15,931 nt of DNA, taken from Phycisphaerales bacterium UBA2421 (GTDB lineage: Bacteria; Planctomycetota; Phycisphaerae; Tepidisphaerales; Tepidisphaeraceae). Shown here piece after piece: positions 7,124-14,469 of the stretch (within the stretch, counting starts at the first letter, position 1; each line of letters begins with the position of its first letter). Under the pieces are notes generated by a model. That model had not been told where the DNA came from and made no database searches. It was given only the letters and a program-made list of their open reading frames with translations. The position numbers were made by a program, and so were the translations under genes. The stretch lies in contig DDRH01000062.1 in assembly GCA_002343075.1 (NCBI GenBank), positions 196,104 through 212,034 of the forward strand. Direction: 5' to 3'.

Positions 7124-7989
7124 TTCAGGTCTCCGTCATCTACGTTAACGCCGTTGTCCTCACCGCCGCCGTCGGGCGCTTCGGCGACATCTTCGTCAGT
7201 TGGTGACGTATGCCAATCTACCGCTTCAAAGCTTGGTCGTGAAGGGGCGCTCGAAGGTATCTGCCGCTGGCGAAGTGCTTCGGCCATGACAATCGCCGAT
7301 GAGTGCGACAGCGATAGCGACGAGGCCCCACCGACGGTTGGAATGGTAATGAAGCGGTCGCACATTCCCCGCACCGCCCCCGAGAGGCCGCGCTTTTCTC
7401 CGCCGATCGCGAGACACACCCCGCGGGTGAGGTCGGCCTCCCACAGCTTACGCTTTGCCCCCGCGAGGCAGCCGATGAGCCTGATGCCGGCCTTCTTCAC
7501 GCGCATCAAATCGTCGTTGTTTGAGATCTGCACCAATGGCAGCCGTTCATAAGCGCCGCTGCTTGGCCGGCTCACTTCGACAGGATCAAAGTCCCACATG
7601 TGCTTCTTCACCAGCAATGCCAGTGCGCCGCAGGCCTCTGCGGTGCGTATGGCGAAGCCGAGGTTGCGATCATCGTCAATGCCTTCGAGCAACACCAGCA
7701 GCGGCGGGGCGGCGGCGGTTGCGATCCGCTCAAGAAGTTGATCGACACTCGTCCGGGGCTTGGCAGTGGCGACAGCCAGCACTCCGCCGTGGGTCGCACC
7801 GTGCGCCATCAAAGTAAGCTCTTTGTCATCGACATAGCGAATGGGAACGCCGTTCGATTCGGCGAGCGCGAGCAGATCGGCTAGGTCTGCCGTGTGCATC
7901 CCATGCCGCAGCAAGATCACATTGATCTTCCGCTGTCGTGCGGCGAGCGCTGCAAACACCGATTGTCTGCCTTCAAGATGTTCCATCAT
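7120..7989 (-). CDS. TrmH/SpoU-family RNA 2'-O-methyltransferase
   Basis: The protein probably transfers a methyl group from S-adenosylmethionine to a ribose 2'-OH in rRNA or tRNA through a trefoil-knot fold. It is 289 residues, longer than E. coli RlmB (243). An N-terminal substrate-binding domain (about 3-76) begins EGRQSVFAAL and ends MAHGATHGGVLAV, the RlmB/TrmH layout. Motif 1 is LLEGIDDDRNLGFAIRTAEACG (100-121) with Asn109 and Arg115; motif 2 is IGGEKRGL (195-202) with the expected Glu198; motif 3 is IPTVGGASSLSLSHS (216-230). In motif 3 the usual SLNVS reads SLSLS, so the conserved Asn is Ser226. The last 30 residues form an acidic, Gly/Asp-rich tail. Two ATGs (7989 and 7986) are possible starts. 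RlmB-like is the best guess, but the target is not provable from sequence. It overlaps the next gene by four bases. Confidence 0.9.
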   Translation of the reverse strand: MMEHLEGRQSVFAALAARQRKINVILLRHGMHTADLADLLALAESNGVPIRYVDDKELTLMAHGATHGGVLAVATAKPRTSVDQLLERIATAAAPPLLVLLEGIDDDRNLGFAIRTAEACGALALLVKKHMWDFDPVEVSRPSSGAYERLPLVQISNNDDLMRVKKAGIRLIGCLAGAKRKLWEADLTRGVCLAIGGEKRGLSGAVRGMCDRFITIPTVGGASSLSLSHSSAIVMAEALRQRQIPSSAPSRPSFEAVDWHTSPTDEDVAEAPDGGGEDNGVNVDDGDLK

Positions 7990-8018
7990 GCGTTCAGCTC
8001 AACCATGCTTGCAGGAAG

Positions 8019-8040
8019 ACCAACCGCCGATTCGGTCGGT
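8019..8040. other. Hairpin between AIM24 and methyltransferase genes
   Basis: Eight-base arms ACCAACCG (8019-8026) and CGGTCGGT (8033-8040) enclose a six-base loop. In the minus-strand transcript the one mismatch becomes a G-U pair, so the stem is continuous. There is no T-run on the minus strand after it, so it is not a standard terminator; it may be a leader structure of the methyltransferase mRNA. Confidence 0.3.
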
Positions 8041-8071
8041 GCGATACCATAAAGCGTTGGCATGAATAGGT

Positions 8072-9088
8072 TTAGCTGTTGTCGCCGTCAAGCAGATTCC
8101 CGATTCCGCCGAGAATCGACCCTTCACCCTTGCCGCCCTTTGCGCCGGCGATCACTCTGCCCGCAAGTCGTGAGAACGGCAGGCTTTGCAGCCAGATGCG
8201 CCCCGGGCCGGTGAGCGTGGCAAAGAAAAGCCCCTCGCCACCGAAAAGTGTGTTCTTGAATCCGCCCACGAACTGGATGTCGTATTGTACGCTAGGCTGC
8301 AGCGCAACGATGCACCCAGTGTCAATTTTGAGTGTTTGCCCCGGCTGAAGCGTGCGCTCCATCAGCGTTCCACCGGCATGTACCATCGCGATTCCGTCGC
8401 CCGTCAGCCGTTGCATGATGAATCCCTCCCCGCCGAAGAGTCCGACGCCGATCTTCTTCTGGAATGCAATGCCAATCTGGATGCCGAGTGCTGCGCAAAG
8501 AAAAGAATCCTTCTGACAGACCATTTCGCCGCCGAGCTGTCGCAGGTCGAGCGGGATGATCTTACCCGGGTAGGGGGCTGCAAACGCGATCGTCTCCTTG
8601 CCCGCGGGGGCTATGTTTTGAAACGTGCTGACAAACAGCGATTCGCCAGTGAGCATGCGCTTGCCCGCCGTCATGATCTTGCCGAAGATCCCGCCCTGGT
8701 CGGCCCGCGAGGGGTCGCCAAAACGTGTTTCCATTTTGATTCCCGGTGTCATGTACATCATCATTCCCGGCTCGGCGATGACTGTTTCACCGGGGTCGAG
8801 CGCGATCTCGACATACTGCATTTCCGAGCCGACGATCTCGTAGTCAATCTCATCGGCCCTTAGCCCCGACCGGCCCGGCGGAACTGGCGGCGGCGGGGCG
8901 CTTCGGCTCGCGCTCAACGCCACGCGCACAGCCTCAACCTCGCGCGCGGGCATCCAGGTGCTCATCCCCGGCCCATAGACCAGAGGCGATTCCCCCGGCG
9001 GGGACGATCGCACCCGCGAAACCAACTCATCCAGCGTCATCGGCCCCACCTGCTCCTGCCCGCGTGCGAGATACCACACTTGATCCAT
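8072..9088 (-). CDS. GYF_2 domain plus AIM24/TIGR00266 protein
   Basis: This is a 338-residue two-domain protein. Residues 4-54 match GYF_2 (DUF4339): [18 protein letters not shown], then the ending [11 protein letters not shown], a likely protein-interaction module. A Pro/Ser-rich linker (60-78) leads to an AIM24/TIGR00266 domain (about 83-305), with the characteristic [20 protein letters not shown] and [20 protein letters not shown] segments and later repeated FGGEGF/FGGEGL turns (218-223, 282-287). The AIM24 fold is a trimer-forming beta prism. The mitochondrial member affects inner-membrane organisation; bacterial roles are unknown. The C-terminus is Gly/Lys-rich. I chose ATG 9088 because AGGAGA lies about eight bases upstream and the domain begins immediately; an in-frame ATG at 9121 would add eleven residues. 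It is divergent from the DUF486 gene by 62 bases. Confidence 0.9.
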   Translation of the reverse strand: MDQVWYLARGQEQVGPMTLDELVSRVRSSPPGESPLVYGPGMSTWMPAREVEAVRVALSASRSAPPPPVPPGRSGLRADEIDYEIVGSEMQYVEIALDPGETVIAEPGMMMYMTPGIKMETRFGDPSRADQGGIFGKIMTAGKRMLTGESLFVSTFQNIAPAGKETIAFAAPYPGKIIPLDLRQLGGEMVCQKDSFLCAALGIQIGIAFQKKIGVGLFGGEGFIMQRLTGDGIAMVHAGGTLMERTLQPGQTLKIDTGCIVALQPSVQYDIQFVGGFKNTLFGGEGLFFATLTGPGRIWLQSLPFSRLAGRVIAGAKGGKGEGSILGGIGNLLDGDNS

Positions 9089-9150
9089 ACCGAATTTCTC
9101 CTGTTCACCAATCAACCGCATCTTAACCGATACACCCAGGGGAATTCGCT

Positions 9151-9567
9151 ATGTCGACCATTGTATTGCTCACCATTTCCAACGTGTTCATGACCTTTGC
9201 GTGGTATTACCACCTCAAGAACCCCAGCTTGCACGCGGCCCCGCTTTGGATTGCCATTATGGCCAGTTGGGGAATCGCGTTTTTCGAGTACTGTTTTCAA
9301 GTCCCCGGAAACCGCATGGGCGCGCACGCCGGGTGGAGCGTTTCGCAACTGAAAATCATGCAGGAAGCGATCACCTTGGGCGTGTTTCTTGTGTTTGTCT
9401 CCTATGTCATGGGGGAGCGATTGCGCTGGAACCACTTTGTCGGGTTTGGGTTTGTTCTGGTCGGAGTCGTCTTTGTGTTTGCGGGCTGGCGGACAGCCAA
9501 GCCGGCACCCGCGAACATCACGGCGCAGCACCTTGAACGGCTTCAAACCGCGGAAAACCGGCCTTAG
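9151..9567 (+). CDS. DUF486 (DMT-like) membrane protein
   Basis: This 138-residue integral membrane protein of the DUF486 family is distantly related to drug/metabolite transporters. It has four predicted helices: about 3-22, 32-50, 70-90 and 98-118. Family-typical segments are NVFMTFAWYYHLKN (11-24), SWGIAFFEYCFQVPGNRMG (39-57) and SQLKIMQEAITLGVF (65-79). No substrate is known. The C-terminal 25 residues are soluble. ATG 9151 has AGGGGA seven bases upstream. Its stop is 26 bases from the stop of the convergent hydrolase gene at 9594. Confidence 0.9.
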   Translation: MSTIVLLTISNVFMTFAWYYHLKNPSLHAAPLWIAIMASWGIAFFEYCFQVPGNRMGAHAGWSVSQLKIMQEAITLGVFLVFVSYVMGERLRWNHFVGFGFVLVGVVFVFAGWRTAKPAPANITAQHLERLQTAENRP

Positions 9568-9593
9568 GCTTTCGCAGCGATGGTCAGTCTCCA

Positions 9594-10250
9594 TTAACCC
9601 GCGGCCAGGATCTGTTGCACAAAGAGGTTCGATGCTCGCTCGTCAGCCAGGGTGGACGGCTGGCCGTGGCCGGGGAGCAGTCGTGTGGATGGAGGGAGGC
9701 GCATGATCGTGCGGATCGACCGTTCCAGGTCGGCATGGTTGGAATCGGGCAGGTCGGTTCGGCCGATCGACCCGCCGATAATTAAATCACCGCCCACCAG
9801 CACTTCTTCCTTCTCGAAATGGAACGCGACATGTCCCGGAGCATGGCCGGGCGTGACCATCACTTTGCATGACAGCGATCCGACTGCGAGCGTCTGGCCG
9901 TCTTCTATCAACTCGTCCGCCGATCGAGGCGGAATGGTGAATGGAAGTTGAAACATTCTCGATTGCACACCCGCCTGCTGCAGCTTGGGCTGCTCCAAGT
10001 GATGAATGATTACCTTGGCAGAGGGAAAATGAGCGGTGACTACTTCGTGGTCGGCGATGTGGTCAAAGTGGCCGTGCGTGAGCCAAAGGCCGACAACCTC
10101 CCAGCCGCGGGCCCTGGCTTGCCCCATGAGCGGAAGCACCGTTGAGTCGGGCGCGTCAAACAACACTGCCTGCTTGGTGGCCTCATCGGCGATGAGAAAG
10201 CAATTCGTCTGCGCCAGCCCGCCGGTGTTCATCAGAATTTTCATAGTCAT
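9594..10250 (-). CDS. MBL-fold hydrolase, YcbL/glyoxalase II-like
   Basis: This 218-residue metallo-beta-lactamase-fold enzyme has THGHFDH (58-64), His136 (TPGHAPGH), Asp155 (VGGD) and His195 (LPGHG), a complete binuclear metal site. GGSIGRTDLPDS (159-170) is typical of the YcbL group; the Salmonella YcbL is a type I glyoxalase II that hydrolyses S-lactoylglutathione. Here the thiol cofactor and substrate are unknown. The gene begins seven bases after the kbl stop, so it is surely in the kbl transcript. Tdh/Kbl metabolism can leak aminoacetone and from it methylglyoxal, so a glyoxalase II-type clean-up role is a reasonable inference. The start could be Met1 (10250) or Met3 (10244). No strong ribosome site is seen, consistent with coupling to kbl. 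Confidence 0.9.
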   Translation of the reverse strand: MTMKILMNTGGLAQTNCFLIADEATKQAVLFDAPDSTVLPLMGQARARGWEVVGLWLTHGHFDHIADHEVVTAHFPSAKVIIHHLEQPKLQQAGVQSRMFQLPFTIPPRSADELIEDGQTLAVGSLSCKVMVTPGHAPGHVAFHFEKEEVLVGGDLIIGGSIGRTDLPDSNHADLERSIRTIMRLPPSTRLLPGHGQPSTLADERASNLFVQQILAAG

Positions 10251-10257
10251 ACGGGTT

Positions 10258-11445
10258 TCACATCGAGTCTCTTACCGCCTTGAACTGTTCGGCCGCAAAT
10301 CGCAAATCGGCCTCGCTGTGCGCCGCCGACACTTGAACCCGGATCCGCGCCTTTCCTTCGGGCACGACGGGGTAGCTGAAGGCGATCACATAAACCCCGC
10401 GGGCCAGTAGTTTTTCGGCAAACGCCGCCGCCAGCCGGGCATCGCCGAACATGACAGGCGCAATCGGATGCTCGCCCGGGATGACATTAAAGCCCGCCTC
10501 GGCCATCAGCCCTCGAAACAGTGCGGTGTTACGTTCGAGGCGGTCGCGTAAAGTCGTGTCAGAACCCAGCAAATCAAGTGCGGCGATCGATGCCATGACG
10601 ATGCTGGGCGCGACCGAATTGCTGAACAGGTAAGGCCGGCTGCGCTGTCGGAGCATCTCGATCACCTCTTTTCGCCCACTGGTGTACCCCCCCGACGCGC
10701 CGCCAACGGCTTTGCCTAGCGTGCCGGTGGTTAAATCTATGCGGGACATGCAGTTACGATACTCGTGCGTCCCCCTGCCTGTCTTGCCAAGAAATCCGGT
10801 CGCGTGGCAATCGTCAAAATGAACGAGTGCGTCGTAACGGTCGGCAAGGTCGCACACCTTATCCAGCTGCGCGATGTAACCGTCCATGCTGAAGACGCCA
10901 TCGGTGGTAATGAGCTTGAAGCGAGCGCCCTGCGCGTCGGCCTCTTTCAACTTCGCTTCCAAATCGGCCATGTCGTTGTTGGCGTAACGGTATCGCTTGG
11001 CTTTGCACAGGCGGATTCCGTCGATGATCGAGGCGTGGTTCAGTTGGTCGGAGATCACTGCATCCTGCTCGCCGAGAATCGTCTCAAACATCCCGCCATT
11101 GGCATCGAAGCAGCTTGAATACAGAATCGTGTCTTCTGTGCCCAGGAACTCGCTGAGCTTGCGCTCGAGTTGCTTGTGAATGTCCTGCGTACCACAGATG
11201 AACCGCACGCTCGCCAGTCCGTAGCCGTGTGTTTCCATTGCCTGCTTTGCCGCGGTGATGATGGCGGGGTGGTCGGCCAATCCCAGGTAGTTGTTGGCGC
11301 AAAGATTCAGAACGGGCCGGTCAGAGGCCGTCACGCCAATGCGCGCCTGCTGCGCCGATGTGATGACCCTCTCGGACTTATACAGCCCCGCAGACTTGAT
11401 CTGGTCGATGGTTTGGTTGAGGTGGGTTTTGAAGGTGGTGTACAT
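10258..11445 (-). CDS. kbl: Glycine C-acetyltransferase (2-amino-3-ketobutyrate CoA ligase)
   Basis: This PLP enzyme of the alpha-oxoamine synthase family cleaves 2-amino-3-oxobutanoate with CoA to glycine and acetyl-CoA, the second step of threonine degradation after Tdh. It has 395 residues against 398 in E. coli. The N-terminus [17 protein letters not shown] (20-36) and [14 protein letters not shown] (47-60) are family-typical. The PLP lysine is Lys245 in [16 protein letters not shown], with FDDCHATGF (210-218) and [11 protein letters not shown] (133-143) supplying cofactor contacts. The longer reading frame begins at 11499, but the homology starts at the Met at 11445, so the first 18 codons are rejected. 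It is downstream of tdh (203-base gap) and seven bases before the MBL hydrolase gene. Confidence 0.96.
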   Translation of the reverse strand: MYTTFKTHLNQTIDQIKSAGLYKSERVITSAQQARIGVTASDRPVLNLCANNYLGLADHPAIITAAKQAMETHGYGLASVRFICGTQDIHKQLERKLSEFLGTEDTILYSSCFDANGGMFETILGEQDAVISDQLNHASIIDGIRLCKAKRYRYANNDMADLEAKLKEADAQGARFKLITTDGVFSMDGYIAQLDKVCDLADRYDALVHFDDCHATGFLGKTGRGTHEYRNCMSRIDLTTGTLGKAVGGASGGYTSGRKEVIEMLRQRSRPYLFSNSVAPSIVMASIAALDLLGSDTTLRDRLERNTALFRGLMAEAGFNVIPGEHPIAPVMFGDARLAAAFAEKLLARGVYVIAFSYPVVPEGKARIRVQVSAAHSEADLRFAAEQFKAVRDSM

Positions 11446-11648
11446 GGGCGGCTCAGAGCGTAAGGCACAGAATACGCAGTTTGCGGACATTTGAAACAAG
11501 AGTTAGGCGAAACAAAACAGGCGCGAACGGGCAGAGGATGCGTGGTGAGGCATGACAATCGCTCTCCCGCGTAATAGTCAGCATTGGCATAGATAACGAA
11601 CGGGCTTCTCGGCCGCCGCGCGGCGGCTGGGGAAGGTGACGGCCGGAG
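11446..11648 (-). promoter_or_regulatory. tdh-kbl intergenic region with candidate kbl promoter
   Basis: No gene is evident in these 203 bases. On the minus strand TATTCT (plus coordinates 11474-11469) is a possible -10 box giving a leader of about 16 bases to kbl. TTTCAA sixteen bases further upstream is a poor -35. A palindrome at 11612-11627 lies at the tdh end. The gap length suggests kbl can be transcribed separately from tdh. Confidence 0.3.
11612..11627. repeat. 16-bp perfect GC palindrome after tdh
   Basis: GCCGCCGCGCGGCGGC is a perfect palindrome located 22-37 bases past the tdh stop. It could form a strong hairpin (with a few central bases unpaired) and so pause transcription or stabilise the tdh 3' end, but no T-run follows on the minus strand. 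It may equally be a protein-binding site. Confidence 0.5.
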
Positions 11649-12677
11649 CTATTCATTCCACCTCAAAATCACCTTCCCACTCTGCCCGCTCCGCATAGCA
11701 TCAAAACCCTTCTGAAACTCGTCGGCGGCGTAGCGATGTGTGATGACGGGGCCGATATCCAGCCCGCTCTGAATCATCACGCTCATTTTGTACCACGTCT
11801 CAAACATTTCTCTGCCGTAAATGCCCTTGAGCGTTAGCATGTTAAACACGACGGTGTTCCAGTCGATCGCCATCTCTTTCTCGGGGATTCCGAGCAAGCT
11901 GATCTTTCCGCCGTGTGCCATGCTGGTGAGCATCTCGCGGAACGCCGCGGGGCTGCCGGACATTTCCAGGCCGACATCAAAGCCTTCCCGCATGCCGAGT
12001 TGCTGCTGCGCCTCTTTGATCGAGCTTGAACGCACATCCAGCGCAAGTGTGGCACCCATTTTCTTAGCTAGATCGAGCCGATAAGGATTCACGTCTGTAA
12101 TCACAACAAACCGCGCGCCGGCGTGTCTTGCGACTGCGATTGCCATGATGCCGATCGGGCCGGCGCCGGTGATAAGCACATCTTCGCCGAGTAGATCAAA
12201 CTGCAACGCGGTATGAACAGCGTTGCCGAAGGGATCAAAAATACTCGCGACGTCGAGGTCGATGCCGACCTGGTGTTCCCACACATTGCTGGCAGGAAGC
12301 GAGATGTAGTCGGCAAATGCGCCGGCACGGTTGACTCCGACCCCTTGCGTTCGGGCGCACATGTGTCGCCGTCCGGCCATGCAGTTGCGACACTTGCCGC
12401 AGATGACGTGTCCCTCCCCGCTGACGATATCGCCGACTGTGTAAGCATCGACGTTGCTGCCGACCTCGACAATCTCTCCGACAAACTCGTGCCCCACCAC
12501 CATTGGCACCGGAATGGTCTTCTGTGCCCAGGCATCCCAGTTGTAGATGTGAATGTCCGTCCCGCAGATGCCGGTCCGCAGGACCTTGATGAGCACATCA
12601 TCAATATCGATCGCCGGGAGCGGGACATCCTGCATCCACAGCCCAGGCTCATTGGCGGCCTTGACGAGGCCGCGCAT
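11649..12677 (-). CDS. tdh: L-threonine 3-dehydrogenase
   Basis: This zinc-dependent medium-chain dehydrogenase oxidises L-threonine with NAD+ to 2-amino-3-oxobutanoate, the substrate of Kbl. From the ATG at 12677 it is 342 residues (E. coli 341), and residue numbers match the E. coli enzyme: catalytic-zinc Cys38, His63 and Glu64, structural-zinc Cys93, Cys96, Cys99 and Cys107. GAGPIG (171-176) is the NAD-binding turn. Highly conserved stretches include [24 protein letters not shown] and [23 protein letters not shown] (12692-12684) stands six bases before this ATG. An in-frame ATG at 12743 would add 22 non-conserved residues and would give a nearly leaderless mRNA; see findings. It leads a tdh-kbl-hydrolase set. 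Confidence 0.95.
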   Translation of the reverse strand: MRGLVKAANEPGLWMQDVPLPAIDIDDVLIKVLRTGICGTDIHIYNWDAWAQKTIPVPMVVGHEFVGEIVEVGSNVDAYTVGDIVSGEGHVICGKCRNCMAGRRHMCARTQGVGVNRAGAFADYISLPASNVWEHQVGIDLDVASIFDPFGNAVHTALQFDLLGEDVLITGAGPIGIMAIAVARHAGARFVVITDVNPYRLDLAKKMGATLALDVRSSSIKEAQQQLGMREGFDVGLEMSGSPAAFREMLTSMAHGGKISLLGIPEKEMAIDWNTVVFNMLTLKGIYGREMFETWYKMSVMIQSGLDIGPVITHRYAADEFQKGFDAMRSGQSGKVILRWNE

Positions 12678-12750
12678 GACCGACTTCCCTCCGATGGGCG
12701 CGATGGACATCTGCGCTAACGATGGAGACGAGGCCGTATTCATGATTTCC

Positions 12751-12778
12751 AGTATAGTGGAACGCTTCCGGTTTCCAA
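12751..12778 (-). promoter_or_regulatory. Putative tdh promoter
   Basis: On the minus strand TTGGAA (12778-12773) and TATACT (12756-12751) are separated by 16 bases, matching the -35 and -10 consensus at four and five of six positions. Transcription would begin near 12744, leaving a leader of about 66 bases to the ATG at 12677, or nearly none to the ATG at 12743. It lies between the membrane-protein gene and tdh, so tdh can be transcribed on its own. Confidence 0.5.
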
Positions 12779-12815
12779 GAATGTGAGCATGACAGAACCG
12801 AGCGCAGCGCGGGCT

Positions 12816-13322
12816 TCAAGGTTTGGGCGGGGCGAGTGCCGTCGCGCGAAGCGTGAGCAGCTTCCAGGCCACAAAACAGAGCAAAGCACCGCGCGCGGTC
12901 CAGGCGGCGGTGCGAATCCAGTTGCCTGAGACGAGCCTCTGAATGACGGCAGGGTCGTGCCGTTTGCCCAGTTCGTTGTGAAGCGGCACCTGCACGCCCG
13001 CGGTGCTGATCCAGTTGACGAGAACCAACACCGCGGCCGTCCAGACGGCTAGCTTGACGGGTGTGGAAGCGTCGCGCACGAGGAAAACCAGCACCGCCGC
13101 CGCCATCGCTTCGATGAACATCAATGGGGCGACGATGACCGTAATCGTTTTCATGTGCTGTTGGTGGTAGGCATTCCAGTTTTCGGGGGTGATCTGCGTA
13201 AGTAATGGATAGTGCACGAGTTGCACCGTCCAGATCAAGCCAATGAGGCAGCCGGTGGAGACCAGGCTAATCAACAGGACGATTGCAACCGCCGATTCTT
13301 TGGAGGCAGATTCTTTGGACAT
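12816..13322 (-). CDS. Four-helix membrane protein, His-rich, function unknown
   Basis: This 168-residue integral membrane protein has four predicted helices (about 12-36, 58-83, 89-112, 136-157). I recognise the general pattern from uncharacterised bacterial membrane proteins but cannot name the family. Polar motifs at the membrane edges look conserved in kind: VQLVHYPL with His37, NAYHQQH with His53 and His56, PLMFIEA with Glu71, QVPLHNELG with His115, and NWIRTAAW (134-141). Such His/Glu spacing could bind heme or metal, but this is only a guess. The N-terminus begins with a perfect amino-acid duplication, SKESASKESA. It is upstream of tdh on the same strand, separated by 138 bases and the tdh promoter. 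The ATG lacks a good ribosome site. Confidence 0.82.
   Translation of the reverse strand: MSKESASKESAVAIVLLISLVSTGCLIGLIWTVQLVHYPLLTQITPENWNAYHQQHMKTITVIVAPLMFIEAMAAAVLVFLVRDASTPVKLAVWTAAVLVLVNWISTAGVQVPLHNELGKRHDPAVIQRLVSGNWIRTAAWTARGALLCFVAWKLLTLRATALAPPKP
13290..13319 (-). repeat. Tandem 15-bp duplication in the membrane-protein N-terminus
   Basis: Codons 2-6 and 7-11 both encode Ser-Lys-Glu-Ser-Ala. The DNA copies differ at two third-codon positions (TCT GCC against TCG GCG), so this is an older tandem duplication. It extends the cytoplasmic N-terminal tail ahead of the first helix. Confidence 0.75.
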
Positions 13323-13497
13323 GGGTGATTCTCAACAGGCTCGCTCACCGGACGGGACGCGATCATTCGACCATTACCAGTGATTCGTTAGCCAGCCCCG
13401 CTGCATGCAGAGCTTTCCGCATCATGATAGCAGTTTCAACTGTATCGCTCATTTTGCCCGATTCTTGTACCAGGCATGTTTCGCCGCTCATCGACTC

Positions 13498-13506
13498 TGT
13501 TATAAT
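13498..13506 (+). promoter_or_regulatory. Extended -10 promoter for the Cys-repeat protein
   Basis: TGTTATAAT at 13498-13506 is a perfect TGn-TATAAT extended -10 element; the -35 region is poor, as often with this class. Transcription would start near 13513, giving a leader of about 57 bases that ends with GGAG (13559-13562), seven bases before the ATG. Confidence 0.6.
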
Positions 13507-13569
13507 CGCCAGATGAGTTGAGCGTTAATCGACGTGATTGACTAACCGCAGTTTTTTTGGAGTGTTTCG

Positions 13570-14298
13570 ATGCGTCAGTTTTTTATTGCAGGCGTGACAG
13601 TGAGCACAGTTGCGGCGGCTGGTTGGCTCTGGGCCGGTGGCGGTCAATGCACGTCGGCGGCGAGCGCGTGCGGGGACAAGACCGCTCTGGTGAGCGCCGA
13701 CGCGCCGAACGGAGCTTGCGCTGAGGCAAGCGTCGCCACGAAGAGTTGCGAAGCCCAGACCGTATCTGCCAAGAGTTGCGACAGTTCCGCGGCTGAAGTT
13801 GTGAAAGCGAACGGGAGTTGTTGCCCGGAAAACAACGGCAAGGCTTCACTGGTAAGCCTCGAACCGAACGAAGCGGCCGCTGCCCCCAAGGCGCTCGACG
13901 CCCTGAAACCGCTGGCGGGCAAATGGCGCGGTGAGAGCGAGCACGGCACCGGCGAACTTGAATTTAAGGTCGTCAGTGCCGGATCTGCCATTGTCGAAAC
14001 GATGTTTCCTGGCCAGCCGCATGAAATGACGAACGTGTATGTCATGGACGGCGATGATCTTCTCGTCACCCACTACTGCGCCGCTGGCAACGCGCCGCGC
14101 ATGAAGATGGCGAAAAGCGAAAACGGCACGATGACCTTCGAGTTTCTCGACGCCACCAACCTGAAGGATAAGAGCCAGGAATACATGGGCGGGCTGGTGC
14201 TCACGATCAATGGCGACAAGCTCACGCAGAAGTGGATCAGCTACATAGAAGGTAAGCAGAGCAGCGAGATGGAATTCACCGTCGATCGCGTGAAGTAA
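13570..14298 (+). CDS. Cys-repeat secreted beta-barrel (lipocalin-like) protein
   Basis: This 242-residue protein has three visible parts. Residues 5-22 are a signal peptide or anchor (GVTVSTVAAAGWLWAGGG). Residues 27-85 form a low-complexity Ala/Ser/Lys region with seven cysteines (27, 34, 50, 60, 70, 84, 85), where 50, 60 and 70 are exactly ten apart. Residues about 110-242 look like a DUF1579/lipocalin-type beta barrel: LKPLAGKWRGESEHG, then SAIVETMFPGQPHEMTNVYVMDGDDLLVTHYCA (Cys170), and a final EMEFTVDRVK strand. The role is unknown; such barrels often bind small hydrophobic ligands. The start is supported by GGAG seven bases upstream and the extended -10 promoter. Ser-Cys-rich tracts of this kind may be oxidised or metal-bound outside the cytoplasm. 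Confidence 0.85.
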   Translation: MRQFFIAGVTVSTVAAAGWLWAGGGQCTSAASACGDKTALVSADAPNGACAEASVATKSCEAQTVSAKSCDSSAAEVVKANGSCCPENNGKASLVSLEPNEAAAAPKALDALKPLAGKWRGESEHGTGELEFKVVSAGSAIVETMFPGQPHEMTNVYVMDGDDLLVTHYCAAGNAPRMKMAKSENGTMTFEFLDATNLKDKSQEYMGGLVLTINGDKLTQKWISYIEGKQSSEMEFTVDRVK

Positions 14299-14354
14299 GC
14301 TTCCGTAGTGCAAACTGAATCGCCTGAGTTTCGAAGTCTGGCGCTTGAAACAAA

Positions 14355-14405
14355 TCCGAATGATGAATGACGAAGCGATTCGTCGTCCATCATTCGGACT
14401 TTTCT
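14355..14405. terminator. Bidirectional intrinsic terminator
   Basis: Outer arms TCCGAATGATG (14355-14365) and CATCATTCGGA (14388-14398) are perfect 11-bp complements. A 3x3 internal loop separates them from inner arms GACGAA/TTCGTC (14369-14374, 14379-14384) closed by GCGA. The plus strand continues CTTTTCT and the minus strand continues TTTGTTT, so it can end both the Cys-repeat gene and pyrH, which converge here. Confidence 0.75.
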
Positions 14406-14469
14406 ATTGATGTGGAATCTCGATTTTTCCAGATTCTCGGGTCAGGTTCGGTGGGCGTCTGGCTTTGCG

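Noticed and set aside
9089..9121. Upstream ATG for the AIM24 gene
   Set aside because: The AGGAGA site fits the ATG at 9088, and the GYF_2 domain begins there.
10765..11118. Plus-strand 117-codon frame inside kbl
   Set aside because: It is antisense to the strongly conserved kbl core and carries no recognised motif.
11446..11499. Upstream extension of kbl
   Set aside because: The 18 added residues have no counterpart in the family; homology begins at the Met at 11445.
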